Both the position numbers and the translations under genes were made by a program. This document shows, piece after piece, positions 9,035 to 17,857 of a stretch of 64,000 bases of DNA. Where the stretch lies: assembly GCF_027532945.1 (NCBI RefSeq), contig NZ_JAPZTZ010000028.1, positions 51,534 to 115,533 on the forward strand, in the 5' to 3' direction. The notes below the pieces were generated by a model. The model was not told the origin of the DNA. It searched no databases and saw only the letters and a program-made list of their open reading frames with translations. This stretch comes from Phreatobacter sp. Lineage in GTDB: Bacteria > Pseudomonadota > Alphaproteobacteria > Rhizobiales > Phreatobacteraceae. Numbering within the stretch: the first letter of the stretch is position 1; each line of letters starts with the position of its first letter.

Positions 9035-9577
9035 ATGGACGGATTGGAATTCAACAAGGTCATGATGGCCCTGCTGCTGGTTGGCACGGGCACTCTCGGT
9101 GGAAGCCTGCTCGCGAACGAACTTTTCAAAGTGAAACCCCCGGCGAAACCCGGCTACGAGGTCGCGGTCGCCCCGCCGGCCGGCCAGCAGGCTGCTCCCG
9201 CCGCCGCGGCGCCGACCAAGTCGATGGCCGAGGTCTTCGCCTCCGCCAACGCCGCGAACGGCGCTGCGGTGTTCCGCCAGTGCGCCACCTGCCACACGAT
9301 CAACAAGGGCGGCGCCAACGGCGCGGGCCCGAATCTCTGGGGCGTTGTCGGCCGCAACCACGGCGTCTATCCCGGCTTCAACTTCTCTGCGGGCATGAAG
9401 GCCAAGGCGGCCGAGCCCTGGTCGCTGGAGGCCATCTATGCCTTCATCACCAATCCGCGCGGCGCCGTGCCCGGCACCTCGATGGCTTTCGCCGGCATCC
9501 GCTCCGAGCAGCAGCGCGCCGACCTCATGGCCTATCTGCGCGAGCAGGCGGACAGCCCGGTCGACATTCCGAAGTAA
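9035..9577 (+). CDS. cycM: Membrane-anchored c-type cytochrome, CycM type
   Basis: 180 aa from the ATG at 9035. An uncleaved N-terminal membrane anchor (MMALLLVGTGTLGGSLLA, about 10-27) is followed by a Pro/Ala linker and a class I cytochrome c domain with haem site CATCH (about residue 84), GPNLWGVVGR and the axial-Met segment PGTSMAFAGI. Anchored cytochromes of this kind carry electrons from the bc1 complex to aa3 oxidase in rhizobia, on the periplasmic face. The divergent cycM/kdsB-pheA order is characteristic of the order. A strong hairpin follows the stop. Confidence 0.92.
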   Translation: MDGLEFNKVMMALLLVGTGTLGGSLLANELFKVKPPAKPGYEVAVAPPAGQQAAPAAAAPTKSMAEVFASANAANGAAVFRQCATCHTINKGGANGAGPNLWGVVGRNHGVYPGFNFSAGMKAKAAEPWSLEAIYAFITNPRGAVPGTSMAFAGIRSEQQRADLMAYLREQADSPVDIPK

Positions 9578-9602
9578 GCCGCGGCGCGCCATCACCTCAT
9601 CC

Positions 9603-9628
9603 AAGGGCCGGACCATCGTCCGGCCCTT
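9603..9628 (+). terminator. Stem-loop downstream of cycM
   Basis: A perfect 11-bp stem AAGGGCCGGAC / GTCCGGCCCTT with a CATC loop begins 26 bp after the cycM stop. No T-tract follows (CGTTCATC), so it may be a terminator of the type seen in high-GC genomes or an mRNA-stabilising hairpin. Confidence 0.6.
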
Positions 9629-9646
9629 CGTTCATCTGGACCTGCC

Positions 9647-10660
9647 ATGTTCCCGGTCGGTTTCCTGAGCGGGCTTGCCCATGATCCCGAGCGTCCGGCC
9701 TGGTCGGGCGAGGGGCTGCGGCCGCTCGCCTGGTCGGCCTGGTACCCGGCGGTCGATGGTGCTGAGGCCGGGCCTTTGGGCGTCCCGCCGGCGGCGCCTC
9801 TCTTCGTGATGGGCGAGGTGGCGCCGGGAGCGCCGCTCTCTGAGGTGCGCAGCGCCTGGCCGGTGGTCCTGCTGTCACACGGCACCGGCGGCACGGCGGC
9901 GAGCCTCGGCTGGCTGGCCTGTCGGCTCGCGGCGGCGGGCCATGTCGTCATCAGCGTCGACCATCACGGCAATACCGCGGCCGAACCTTATCGACCCGAG
10001 GCTTTCCTCGCCTGGTGGGACCGGCCGCGGGACCTCACGCTGCTGCTCGATCATCTCTCGGCCGAAGGGCCCTTAGCCGGGCACCTCGACCTCGGGGACG
10101 TCACGGCCGCAGGCTTCTCGATCGGCGGCTACACGGTGTTGGCGCTGGCCGGGGCCGTGACCGAGATGGCGCTGTTCCGCGACTGGGCGGCGGTGCAGCC
10201 CTTCGTGAAGGGTCCGCGCGAGTTCCCTGACATTGCCAACCAGCTTGAGCCCCTGCTTGCCGACAGCGCGCCCTTCCGCGCCGCCTGGGAGCGGCAGTCC
10301 GTGCCGCTGCGGGACACCCGCGTGCGGGCGGTGGTGGCCCTTGCCCCGGCGCCGCCGGTGCGCGGCTTCCGGGAGGCAAGCCTGACCACCATGGGCGATG
10401 TCGTGGTCACCATCGTGTCCGGCGAGGCTGACGACGAGGCGCCGTGGGAGGCCTGCGCGCTCTGGCTGTCGCAGCTTATTCCTGGGTGCCGCCTCCACAG
10501 CCTCGGGGCCGCGGTGGCGCATTATCCCTTCCTCTGCGAGGGAACGAAGCTTGGTCGCCGGATGTTACCGGAGTTGTTCGTCGATCCGCCCGGCATCGAC
10601 CGGCGGGCGGTGCATGACGAGGTCGCGGCGCTCACGCTGAGGGCGATTCGCCGCGCCTGA
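9647..10660 (+). CDS. Alpha/beta hydrolase, predicted dienelactone hydrolase family
   Basis: 337 aa. Alpha/beta-hydrolase fold: [10 protein letters not shown] (oxyanion loop, about residue 73-82), [10 protein letters not shown], and nucleophile elbow GFSIGG (Ser at about 162). A late histidine in [10 protein letters not shown] is a reasonable catalytic His. It resembles the predicted dienelactone hydrolase/PAF-acetylhydrolase-like group. There is no signal peptide, so it is likely cytoplasmic. It stands between the cycM hairpin and chvI without close operon partners. The substrate is unknown. Confidence 0.8.
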   Translation: MFPVGFLSGLAHDPERPAWSGEGLRPLAWSAWYPAVDGAEAGPLGVPPAAPLFVMGEVAPGAPLSEVRSAWPVVLLSHGTGGTAASLGWLACRLAAAGHVVISVDHHGNTAAEPYRPEAFLAWWDRPRDLTLLLDHLSAEGPLAGHLDLGDVTAAGFSIGGYTVLALAGAVTEMALFRDWAAVQPFVKGPREFPDIANQLEPLLADSAPFRAAWERQSVPLRDTRVRAVVALAPAPPVRGFREASLTTMGDVVVTIVSGEADDEAPWEACALWLSQLIPGCRLHSLGAAVAHYPFLCEGTKLGRRMLPELFVDPPGIDRRAVHDEVAALTLRAIRRA

Positions 10661-10775
10661 TTTGCGCCATGACAGCGGCCCCCGGACGCATTATTCTCGC
10701 GCGAGTCGCATTTTTGCCACGCTTGGCGCTTTGGAACGGGGCGAGGCCGCTCCTTTCCTCCCTTCAAGGACCACC

Positions 10776-11471
10776 ATGCCGACCATCGCTCTCGTCGACG
10801 ACGACCGGAACATCCTGACTTCGGTCGCCATCGCGCTCGAAGCCGAAGGCTATCGCATCGTCACCTACAATGACGGCGCCTCGGCCCTCGACGGCTTCAA
10901 GCAGTCGCCGCCGGACCTGGCGATCCTCGACATCAAGATGCCGCGCATGGACGGCATGGAACTGTTGCGCCGCCTGCGCCAGAAGACCGACATGCCGGTG
11001 ATCTTCCTCACCTCCAAGGACGAGGAAATCGACGAGCTCTTCGGCCTGAAGATGGGCGCCGACGACTTTATCCGGAAGCCGTTCTCGCAGCGCCTGCTGG
11101 TCGAGCGGGTCAAGGCCGTGCTGCGCCGCGCCGCCGCCAAGGACCCTGCGGCGGAGGCCAAGTCCGATGCCAAGGCGCTGGAGCGCGGCAAGCTGCGCAT
11201 GGATCCCGAGCGCCATACCTGCACCTGGGACGGCCATCCGGTGACGCTGACCGTCACCGAGTTCCTCATCCTGCAGGCGCTGGCTCAGCGCCCGGGCGTG
11301 GTGAAGAGCCGCAACGCGCTGATGGACGCGGCCTATGACGACCAGGTCTATGTCGACGACCGCACCATCGACAGCCACATCAAGCGGCTGCGCAAGAAGT
11401 TCAAGGTCGTCGACGACGACTTCGAGATGATCGAGACCCTCTACGGCGTCGGCTACCGCTTCAAGGAGTGA
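10776..11471 (+). CDS. chvI: Two-component response regulator ChvI
   Basis: 231 aa from the ATG at 10776, preceded by a pyrimidine-rich leader and AAGGA. OmpR-family: the receiver domain starts [19 protein letters not shown], has phospho-acceptor [13 protein letters not shown] (Asp about residue 52) and [23 protein letters not shown] (in two runs), followed by a winged-helix DNA-binding domain ending in [13 protein letters not shown]. ChvI acts with ChvG in envelope, acid and exopolysaccharide control in rhizobia and agrobacteria. chvG starts 30 bp downstream, and the same-strand run continues through hprK, EIIA and HPr. Confidence 0.94.
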   Translation: MPTIALVDDDRNILTSVAIALEAEGYRIVTYNDGASALDGFKQSPPDLAILDIKMPRMDGMELLRRLRQKTDMPVIFLTSKDEEIDELFGLKMGADDFIRKPFSQRLLVERVKAVLRRAAAKDPAAEAKSDAKALERGKLRMDPERHTCTWDGHPVTLTVTEFLILQALAQRPGVVKSRNALMDAAYDDQVYVDDRTIDSHIKRLRKKFKVVDDDFEMIETLYGVGYRFKE

Positions 11472-11501
11472 GGTCCCGCAAGGCGGCCTCTGGCGCAGAC
11501 C

Positions 11502-13292
11502 ATGCTGGACCGGACCCAGGACGACATCGCCGAGGCGGGCGCGGCCTCCGCGCCTCCCGCGCGGCCGGTCCGCCCGTGGTCGCGGTTCGGCCGGGTGATG
11601 GCGCGGGCGGTACGGGCGGTGGTCAACCGTTCCTTCTCCAGCCTGACGCGCCGCATCGTGCTGCTCAACCTCGTCGGGCTGGTCGCGCTGGTCTCCGGCA
11701 TCCTCTGGCTGTCGCAGTTTCGCCAGGGCCTCATCGAGTCGCGGGCGCAGAGCCTTCTCGTCCAGGGCGAGATCATCGCCGGCGCGATCGCAGCCTCCAC
11801 CTCGGTGGAGGGGCCGGTCATCCCGATCGATCCGGACAAGCTGTTCGAGCTGCAGCTCGGGGGCGCCGCCTCGGCGGTGGACGATCCCGCGGCGCTGCTT
11901 GAGTTCCCGATTAATCCCGAGCGTGTCGCGCCGGTCCTGCGCCGCCTCACCGGTCCGACCGAGACCCAGGCGCGCATCTATGACCGCGAGGGCAACCTCA
12001 TCCTCGACAGCCGCAACCTCTATGGCCGCGGCGAGATCCAGACCCTCGACCTGCCACCCATCGGCAGCAAGCCGCCCTTCTACGAGAAGTGGTGGAACGA
12101 GGTCCGCCGCTTCCTGCGCGGCGGCAACAACTTCCCCATCTACCGCGACCTCGGCATGCGCAACGGCCGCTCCTATCCGGAGGTGGCGCAGGCGCTGAAC
12201 GGCCAGAAGGTCAGCATGGTCCGGGTCAACGACCAGGGCGAGCTGATCGTCTCGGTGGCGATCCCGGTGCAGCGCTTCCGCGGCGTGCTCGGCGTGCTCC
12301 TGCTCAATACGCAGGGCGGCGAGATCGACGAGGTGCTGGATGCCGAGCGCTTCCAGGTGCTGCGCGTCTTCCTCGTCGCCGCCCTGGTGATGATGCTGCT
12401 CTCCATGCTGATGGCGCGCACCATCGCCGGCCCGGTGCGCAAGCTCGCCGAGGGCGCCGACCAGGTGCGCCGCCGCCATCGCTCGCGCGAGGAAATCCCC
12501 GATTTCAGCCAGCGACGCGACGAGATCGGCCATCTCTCCCGCTCGCTTCGCGACATGACGGACGCGCTCTATGCCCGGATCGAGGCGATCGAGCGCTTCG
12601 CCGCCGATGTCGCCCATGAGCTGAAGAACCCGCTGACCTCGCTGCGCTCGGCGGTGGAGACCCTGCCGCTCGCCAAGACCGACACGTCGCGCGCGCGCCT
12701 GCTCGAGGTCATCCAGCATGACGTGAAGCGGCTCGACCGGCTGATCACCGACATTTCCGACGCCAGCCGCCTCGATGCCGAGCTGCAGCGCCAGGAATCG
12801 ACGCGGGTCGATCTTTCGAAGCTGCTCGGCACCCTCGTCACCATCGCCAACGAGGTTCGCAAGGACGGCGAGGCCTCGGTGCGGCTCGCCTTCGAGGGCG
12901 GCAAGCCCGGCGACTTTGTCGTGCCCGGCCACGACAGCCGCATCAGCCAGGTCGTGACCAACCTCGTCGACAATGCCCGCTCCTTCTCACCAAGGGACGG
13001 CGAGGTGCGGGTCACCGCCAGGAAGCTCAAGGGCCTCGTCGAGATCGTGGTGGAGGATGACGGGCCGGGCATCCGCGACGACGCCCTGCAGCGCATCTTC
13101 GAGCGCTTCTACACCGACCGCCCGCATCAGGATTACGGCCAGAATTCCGGCCTCGGCCTGTCGATCTCCAAGCAGATCATCGAGGCCCATGGCGGCAAGA
13201 TCTGGGCCGAGAACCGCCCGGGCCGCCGCGACGAGGAGGGCGAGCCGATCCCGGCCGGCGCGCGCTTCGTCGTCCGCCTGCCGGCCGCCTGA
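11502..13292 (+). CDS. chvG: Sensor histidine kinase ChvG
   Basis: 596 aa. A cytoplasmic Pro/Arg-rich N-terminus precedes TM1 (IVLLNLVGLVALVSGILWL, about 48-66); a periplasmic sensor domain of about 225 residues and TM2 (VFLVAALVMMLLSMLMA) follow, then HAMP, HisKA with H-box FAADVAHELKNPLTSLRSAV, and HATPase with N-box VTNLVDNARSFSP, G1 EDDGPGIRD and G2 NSGLGLSISKQII. It sits in the inner membrane and phosphorylates ChvI. In relatives the periplasmic protein ExoR restrains it; exoR is not in this window. hprK starts 4 bp after the stop. Confidence 0.95.
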   Translation: MLDRTQDDIAEAGAASAPPARPVRPWSRFGRVMARAVRAVVNRSFSSLTRRIVLLNLVGLVALVSGILWLSQFRQGLIESRAQSLLVQGEIIAGAIAASTSVEGPVIPIDPDKLFELQLGGAASAVDDPAALLEFPINPERVAPVLRRLTGPTETQARIYDREGNLILDSRNLYGRGEIQTLDLPPIGSKPPFYEKWWNEVRRFLRGGNNFPIYRDLGMRNGRSYPEVAQALNGQKVSMVRVNDQGELIVSVAIPVQRFRGVLGVLLLNTQGGEIDEVLDAERFQVLRVFLVAALVMMLLSMLMARTIAGPVRKLAEGADQVRRRHRSREEIPDFSQRRDEIGHLSRSLRDMTDALYARIEAIERFAADVAHELKNPLTSLRSAVETLPLAKTDTSRARLLEVIQHDVKRLDRLITDISDASRLDAELQRQESTRVDLSKLLGTLVTIANEVRKDGEASVRLAFEGGKPGDFVVPGHDSRISQVVTNLVDNARSFSPRDGEVRVTARKLKGLVEIVVEDDGPGIRDDALQRIFERFYTDRPHQDYGQNSGLGLSISKQIIEAHGGKIWAENRPGRRDEEGEPIPAGARFVVRLPAA

Positions 13293-13296
13293 GGCG

Positions 13297-13779
13297 ATGG
13301 CGCCGAGCCTCCACGCTACCGCCGTCCTCGTGGGCGCTAAGGCCCTGCTGATCCGCGGCGCCCCAGGCTCCGGCAAGACAAGCCTTGCGCTGCGGCTGGT
13401 GGCGTTGGGTGAGGCCGGCGCTTCGATTTTCGTGCGGCTCGTGGCCGATGACCGCGTCCATCTGGCGGCGTCCGGCGGTCGGCTGGTCGTTTCGGCGCCC
13501 GCGGCCATTGCCGGGCTCGCCGAGCAGCGCGGCATCGGGCTGCGGCCGATCCCGTTTGAGAGCGCCGCCGTCATCGGCCTTGTCGTCGACCTCGGCGCGG
13601 CGGATGCGGCGCGGATGCCGGAGGAGGCCGCCTTGACCGCCAGCATCGCCGGGGTCAGCCTGGCGCGCCTGCCGGTCGCCGCGGGCGTCGACCCGTTGCC
13701 GATCGTGGCATCGGCCATCTCATGGTGTCGCATCCCGGCGGCGGTCCTTGCTGCGCCGCACGCGGGGGCGTATCGTTAA
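13297..13779 (+). CDS. hprK: HPr kinase/phosphorylase, short alphaproteobacterial form
   Basis: 160 aa, only the catalytic C-terminal half of the Gram-positive enzyme (about 310 aa), as usual in alphaproteobacteria. It shows Walker A RGAPGSGKTSLALRL (about 17-31) and an acidic VADDRVHL that corresponds to the metal/catalytic region. It phosphorylates HPr on a serine. The start at 13297 is 4 bp after the chvG stop, which strongly suggests coupled expression; HPr and an EIIA are encoded just downstream. A longer open frame that begins inside chvG was rejected. Confidence 0.9.
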   Translation: MAPSLHATAVLVGAKALLIRGAPGSGKTSLALRLVALGEAGASIFVRLVADDRVHLAASGGRLVVSAPAAIAGLAEQRGIGLRPIPFESAAVIGLVVDLGAADAARMPEEAALTASIAGVSLARLPVAAGVDPLPIVASAISWCRIPAAVLAAPHAGAYR

Positions 13780-13840
13780 CGCCCTTGCCCTTGCGCCAAC
13801 CGGCCAGATGATCAAATTATCACCCTCCCTCGTGAGCGAG

Positions 13841-13858
13841 CGCGCGGCCTGCCGCGCG
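13841..13858 (+). other. GC-rich hairpin directly before the EIIA ribosome-binding site
   Basis: CGCGCGGC / GCCGCGCG with only CT between the arms; the SD-like GGAG (13860-13863) follows at once and the EIIA start is at 13870. An AT-rich patch (ATGATCAAATTATCACC, 13808-13824) lies before it and could hold a promoter. Any role in processing or translation control is inference. Confidence 0.4.
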
Positions 13859-13869
13859 CGGAGTGCCTG

Positions 13870-14271
13870 ATGATCGGTCTCGTCATCGTGACGCACGGCC
13901 AGCTGGCCGTCGAATTCCGCCATGCCATGGAACATGTCGTGGGTCCCCAGCGCCAGGTGGAGACCATCGCCATCGGTCCCAGCGACGACATGGACCAGCG
14001 GCGGCGCGATATCATCGCGGCGGTCGACCAGGTCGATTCCGGTGACGGCGTCGCCGTGCTGACCGACATGTTCGGTGGCACGCCTTCCAACCTCGCCATC
14101 TCCGTGATGAGCGGGCGTCCGGTCGAGGTCATTGCCGGCATCAACCTGCCGATGCTGGTGAAGCTCGCCACCGTGCGGGCCGAGAAGCCGCTGCAGGAGG
14201 CCGTGCTCCACGCCCAGGAGGCCGGCCGCAAATACATCAACATCGCCAGCCGTGTGCTCGCAGGTCATTGA
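13870..14271 (+). CDS. PTS system EIIA component, mannose family
   Basis: 133 aa, a stand-alone EIIA-Man domain. It begins MIGLVIVTHGQLAVEF with the phospho-accepting His9 and contains VLTDMFGGTPSNLA, the conserved family signature. No EIIB or EIIC sugar-transport domains are encoded nearby, so a regulatory rather than transport role is likely; in rhizobia such proteins belong to a regulatory PTS with EI-Ntr. It lies 90 bp after hprK and 101 bp before HPr. Confidence 0.93.
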   Translation: MIGLVIVTHGQLAVEFRHAMEHVVGPQRQVETIAIGPSDDMDQRRRDIIAAVDQVDSGDGVAVLTDMFGGTPSNLAISVMSGRPVEVIAGINLPMLVKLATVRAEKPLQEAVLHAQEAGRKYINIASRVLAGH

Positions 14272-14372
14272 GATCGGGACGGCGGGGTGGCTAGAATGAC
14301 CTCCAGGTGCCCGGGTGAGTGGCATGGCCGTGGCCGTTTGCAGCGGACCGCGGTGAGGGGGTAGGACGTCTC

Positions 14373-14693
14373 ATGGGCCAGGGCGACATCGGCGGCTCCG
14401 CCGCGACGGCTGCCACCGCGGGTGCGGTGGTGCGCGAGCTGCCGATCATCAACAAGCGGGGCCTGCATGCGCGCGCCTCGGCCAAGTTCGTGTCCTGCGC
14501 GGACCGGTTCGATGCCACCATCAAGGTGTCGCGTGCCGGTGAGACGGTGGATGCAAGTTCGATCATGGGGCTGATGATGCTGGCCGCCGGCATCGGCACC
14601 TCCGTGACCCTGACTGCCACCGGCCCCGATGCCGAGGCGGCGGTTGAGGCTCTCGCCGCGCTCGTCGCCGACCGGTTCGGCGAGGGCGAATGA
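14373..14693 (+). CDS. ptsH: Phosphocarrier protein HPr
   Basis: 106 aa from the ATG at 14373, with an extra N-terminal stretch of about 18 Gly/Ala-rich residues before the HPr fold. The EI phosphorylation site is NKRGLHARASAKF (His about 32) and the HprK target region is ASSIMGLMMLA (Ser about 63), so both His and Ser phosphorylation should be possible. It completes the chvI-chvG-hprK-EIIA-HPr run. Enzyme I is not in the window. Confidence 0.93.
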   Translation: MGQGDIGGSAATAATAGAVVRELPIINKRGLHARASAKFVSCADRFDATIKVSRAGETVDASSIMGLMMLAAGIGTSVTLTATGPDAEAAVEALAALVADRFGEGE

Positions 14694-14748
14694 CCGCGTC
14701 CGCCCTGCCGCGACGCTTGCTGTAACCCTTGCCGACGAGACACGATCC

Positions 14749-15288
14749 ATGAGCGACACGAGCGTGGTTCCCGCGGAGACCTCCGCCGAGAAGGTGGAGC
14801 GCGGCGTCGAGAAAGCCCTGTTCGCCAGCCGCTGGCTGATGGCGCCGTTCTATGTCGGGCTGATGATCGGCCTCTTCGCGCTGATGGTCGTCTTCCTCCG
14901 CGATCTCGCGGTGTTCGTGACGAAGATTCCGACCGCCAAGGAATCCGACGTCATCCTCGGCATCCTGACCCTCATCGACCTGTCGCTGGCGGGAAACCTC
15001 GTCATCATGGTGGTGTTCTCCGGCTATGAGAACTTCGTCTCCAAGATGGAGCATGTCCCGACCAAGGACCGGCCGGAATGGATGGGTTCGATCGATTTCT
15101 CCGCCCTGAAGATGAAGCTGCTCGCCTCGATCGTGGCGATCTCGGCGATCCATCTGCTGAAGGCCTTCATGAACGTCGGGGCCATGTCTGACCGCGAGAT
15201 GATGTGGCTGGTGGTGATCCACGTCACCTTCGTCATGTCCGGCGTGCTGATGGCGCTGACCGACAAGTTCGCGAGTTCGGCCAAGTGA
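14749..15288 (+). CDS. UPF0114 (YqhA/TIGR00645) family membrane protein
   Basis: 179 aa. Four predicted membrane segments: LMAPFYVGLMIGLFALMVVF (about 31-50), VILGILTLIDLSLAGNLVIM, MKLLASIVAISAIHLLKAF and WLVVIHVTFVMSGVLMALTD. The segments ERGVEKALFASRWLMAP and FSGYENFVSK are typical for the family, whose function is not known. The start is the ATG at 14749. It follows HPr by 55 bp on the same strand and precedes a methyltransferase gene by 13 bp. Confidence 0.88.
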   Translation: MSDTSVVPAETSAEKVERGVEKALFASRWLMAPFYVGLMIGLFALMVVFLRDLAVFVTKIPTAKESDVILGILTLIDLSLAGNLVIMVVFSGYENFVSKMEHVPTKDRPEWMGSIDFSALKMKLLASIVAISAIHLLKAFMNVGAMSDREMMWLVVIHVTFVMSGVLMALTDKFASSAK

Positions 15289-15301
15289 AGCCCGGAGCCC
15301 T

Positions 15302-16012
15302 ATGATGGCCGACTGGCGCTCCTTCTGGGACGGCGAACACGCCATCTACGTCTCCGACCGCCACAAGGCGGTGCACTATGCCGCCATCGCCGACGGCATT
15401 CTCGACCATGTCAGGCTCGCCGGGCTCGGCCATGACGCGGTCATGCTCGACTATGCCTGCGGCGAGGCGCTGGAGACGCCGCGGGTGGCCGCGGCCGTCG
15501 GGCGGCTCATCCTGTGCGACGACGCGCCGTCGGTGATGGCGAAGCTCCGCGAGCGCTTCGGCGGCCTCGGTAACATCGCCTTCGCCCTGCCGGAGGATCT
15601 CGACGCGGCGCTGCCGGACGGCGACGCTGACCTGATCGTCGTGTCCTCGCTGATCCAGTACCTGTCGCGCGACGATCTCACCGGCCTGCTCGGCCGCTTT
15701 CGGGCGAAGCTGAAGCCCGATGGCCGCCTCGTCATCGCCGACGTGATCCCACCGGAGGCGGGGATGGTGCCGGATGTGCTGTCGCTGCTGCGCAATGCTC
15801 TGCGCCATGGCTATCTGCCTGCCGCGGTGGCCGGCCTTGTCGCGACCGCCGTGTCGCCCTATCGCAAGCTGCGCAGCGAACTGGGGCTTTCGACCTATGC
15901 CGAGGCGGACATGCTGGCGCTCTTCGTGGAGACGGGCTTTTCGGCGGCGCGTCACCAGCCCAATCTCGGCCTCACGCCCCATCGCATGACCTTCGTCGCG
16001 CGTCCCGCCTGA
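15302..16012 (+). CDS. Class I SAM-dependent methyltransferase
   Basis: 236 aa (or 235; the first two methionines at 15302 and 15305 are both possible). Motif I is VMLDYACGEALETPRVA (about 44-60), followed by acidic loop ILCDDAPSVM, motif post-I/IV LIVVSSLIQYLS and RLVIADVIPPEAG. The glycine-rich loop DYACGE is slightly atypical against the usual D-x-G-x-G. The substrate cannot be inferred. It is 13 bp downstream of the UPF0114 gene, so the two may be co-transcribed. Confidence 0.82.
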   Translation: MMADWRSFWDGEHAIYVSDRHKAVHYAAIADGILDHVRLAGLGHDAVMLDYACGEALETPRVAAAVGRLILCDDAPSVMAKLRERFGGLGNIAFALPEDLDAALPDGDADLIVVSSLIQYLSRDDLTGLLGRFRAKLKPDGRLVIADVIPPEAGMVPDVLSLLRNALRHGYLPAAVAGLVATAVSPYRKLRSELGLSTYAEADMLALFVETGFSAARHQPNLGLTPHRMTFVARPA

Positions 16013-16097
16013 CCTAAGCGGGTTTGACTCTCCGGCGCGATTTCGGCATAGCGATCACTTCGTTCTTTGAACCGAACACCGCGCCGGGGTGTGTCCG

Positions 16098-17252
16098 ATG
16101 AACCCGATTTTCGCCGACCTGCCGACCACCGTCTTCGAGGTCATGTCGCAGATGGCGCGGGAGACCGGCGCCATCAATCTCGGCCAGGGCTTCCCCGACG
16201 ATCCCGGACCGCTCGACGTGCGCCAGAAGGCGGCCGAGGCCGTCGTCTCCGGCTGGAACCAGTATCCGCCGATGATGGGCCTGCCGGAGCTCAGGCAGGC
16301 GGTCAGCGACCACTACCGCCACCACCAGGGCCTGACGATCGACCCGGCGCAGGAGGTGATGATCACCTCGGGCGCCACCGAGGCCCTCGCCGGCGCCCTG
16401 TTCTCGCTCATCCAGCCGGGCGACGAGGTCGTGCTGTTCCAGCCGATGTACGACGCCTATCTGCCGCTGGTCCGCCGCGCCGGCGGCGTGCCCCGTTTCG
16501 TCACCCTGCGCCCGCCGCACTGGCGCTTCACCGAGGAGGATCTCGCGGCGGTCTTCACCGACCGGACGCGGGTGGTGCTGCTCAACAATCCGCTGAACCC
16601 CGCGGCTTCGGTCTTCCCGCGCGAGGACCTCGACCTGCTCGGCCGCTTCTGCGCGAAGTTCGGCGCCACGGTGGTGTCGGACGAGGTCTGGGAACACGTG
16701 ATGTTCGACGGGCAGAAGCACCTCTCCGTGCTTGCCGTGCCCTCGCTGCGCGAGCGCTCCGTGAAGATCGGGTCGGCCGGAAAGATCTTCTCCCTCACCG
16801 GCTGGAAGGTCGGCTTCGTGGTGGCCGCTCCGGCGATCATGAAGGTGCTGTCCAAGGCGCACCAGTTCCTGACCTTCACCACGCCGCCGAACCTGCAGGC
16901 GGCCGTGGCCTATGGCCTCGCCAAGGACGATTCCTACTTCACGGGGATGCGGCAGGACCTGCAGCGGGCGCGCGACCTGTTCCATGCCGGGCTCGATGCC
17001 GCCGGGTTCCAGGTCCTTCCCAGCGCGGCCACCTATTTCATCAATGTCGATCTGGCAGCGGCGGGCATCACCGACGATGTCGCCTTCTGCAAGGCGCTGG
17101 TGCGCGACCACGGCGTTGCCGCCATTCCGGTCTCCGCCTTTTATGCGGAGACGCCGGTCACCTCGGTCGTGCGCTTCTGCTTCGCCAAGAAGGACGAGAC
17201 GCTCACCGGCGCCCTGGACCGGCTGTCGCGGGTTTTCGCCAAGGCGGCGTGA
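16098..17252 (+). CDS. PLP-dependent aminotransferase, class I/II
   Basis: 384 aa from the ATG at 16098 (a GTG at 16089 would add three residues). Fold-type I aminotransferase: AINLGQGFPDDPGP near the N-terminus, SGATEALAGALFSLIQPGDE, LNNPLNPAASV, DEVWEHVMFDG and PLP lysine in SAGKIFSLTGWKVGF (Lys about 234). The N-terminus and length are closest to the YbdL/kynurenine aminotransferase branch, which transaminates methionine, glutamine or aromatic acids with a keto acid. The exact substrate is uncertain. A hairpin follows the stop. Confidence 0.9.
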   Translation: MNPIFADLPTTVFEVMSQMARETGAINLGQGFPDDPGPLDVRQKAAEAVVSGWNQYPPMMGLPELRQAVSDHYRHHQGLTIDPAQEVMITSGATEALAGALFSLIQPGDEVVLFQPMYDAYLPLVRRAGGVPRFVTLRPPHWRFTEEDLAAVFTDRTRVVLLNNPLNPAASVFPREDLDLLGRFCAKFGATVVSDEVWEHVMFDGQKHLSVLAVPSLRERSVKIGSAGKIFSLTGWKVGFVVAAPAIMKVLSKAHQFLTFTTPPNLQAAVAYGLAKDDSYFTGMRQDLQRARDLFHAGLDAAGFQVLPSAATYFINVDLAAAGITDDVAFCKALVRDHGVAAIPVSAFYAETPVTSVVRFCFAKKDETLTGALDRLSRVFAKAA

Positions 17253-17257
17253 CGGGA

Positions 17258-17276
17258 GGGCGGCGATATGCCGCCC
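17258..17276 (+). terminator. Putative terminator between convergent aminotransferase and Rrf2 genes
   Basis: GGGCGGC - GATAT - GCCGCCC, a perfect 7-bp stem 5 bp after the aminotransferase stop and 24 bp beyond the Rrf2 gene end. There is no T-tract on either strand, so termination is only suggested by position. Confidence 0.4.
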
Positions 17277-17299
17277 CCGTCGGATCGTCTCCGTGCCGC

Positions 17300-17734
17300 T
17301 CAGGCCGGCTCGAGCAAGCCCGGGATCGCCTCGACGGCTTCCTGGGTCTTGGCGCAGAGCTCGGCCACTGAAATGCGGTCGAGACGGGCAAAATAATCGT
17401 GCTCGGCCTCGGCCATGGCCGGGACGATGATCGCCTCCATCAGCGGCGAGAGCGTATCGATCTCGTCGATGCCGCTGCCAACCGCCGTACGGACGATATC
17501 GCCACAGGTGATCTTGGCGCGGTCCCGCGCGACGTCGTAGCCACCGCGCGGGCCGCGAAGGCCGCGCAGGATTCCGGAGCGGACGAGCGCCTGAAGCAGG
17601 GGCTCGAGGTGGCGGGGCGGCAGGTTGTGGCGGGCCGCCAGCGCCTTCGCCGACACGGGTCCGTCAACCGCGTGAACGGCAATATCGACGACGGCAGCAA
17701 TCGCCAACCGGCCACGACGTGACAGAATAGACAT
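17300..17734 (-). CDS. Rrf2-family transcriptional regulator without the Fe-S cysteine triad
   Basis: 144 aa from the ATG at 17734. Rrf2 winged helix: LSRRGRLAIAAVVDIAVHA, LPPRHLEPLLQALVRSGILR and RGPRGGYDVARD (about residues 4-73). Only two cysteines are visible (ITCGDIV and AELCAKT), and the spaced triad that holds [Fe-S] in IscR, NsrR and RirA is missing, so it probably does not bind a cluster in that way. The 123-bp leader is AT-rich. The SD GAGGG lies within a small hairpin. The target is not known. Confidence 0.87.
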   Translation of the reverse strand: MSILSRRGRLAIAAVVDIAVHAVDGPVSAKALAARHNLPPRHLEPLLQALVRSGILRGLRGPRGGYDVARDRAKITCGDIVRTAVGSGIDEIDTLSPLMEAIIVPAMAEAEHDYFARLDRISVAELCAKTQEAVEAIPGLLEPA

Positions 17735-17738
17735 AGGT

Positions 17739-17756
17739 CCCTCAAATGATGGAGGG
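17739..17756 (-). promoter_or_regulatory. Inverted repeat that includes the Rrf2 gene SD
   Basis: On the minus strand CCCTC and GAGGG flank an 8-nt loop; the second arm is the ribosome-binding site, 4 nt before the ATG at 17734. It could be a weak translation-control hairpin or part of an operator. The stem is short, so confidence is low. Confidence 0.35.
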
Positions 17757-17857
17757 CGACGTCGTTTCACCCCCGGTTAACAAAACAAGTTTCACACTGC
17801 AAATAGAACTTCTTTTCGCGCATAAGGGCATTGCCGCCAGCGCAAACAAGAATATTT

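Noticed and set aside
10764..12932. A 722-codon open frame on the minus strand
   Set aside because: Antisense to chvI/chvG, which are certain.
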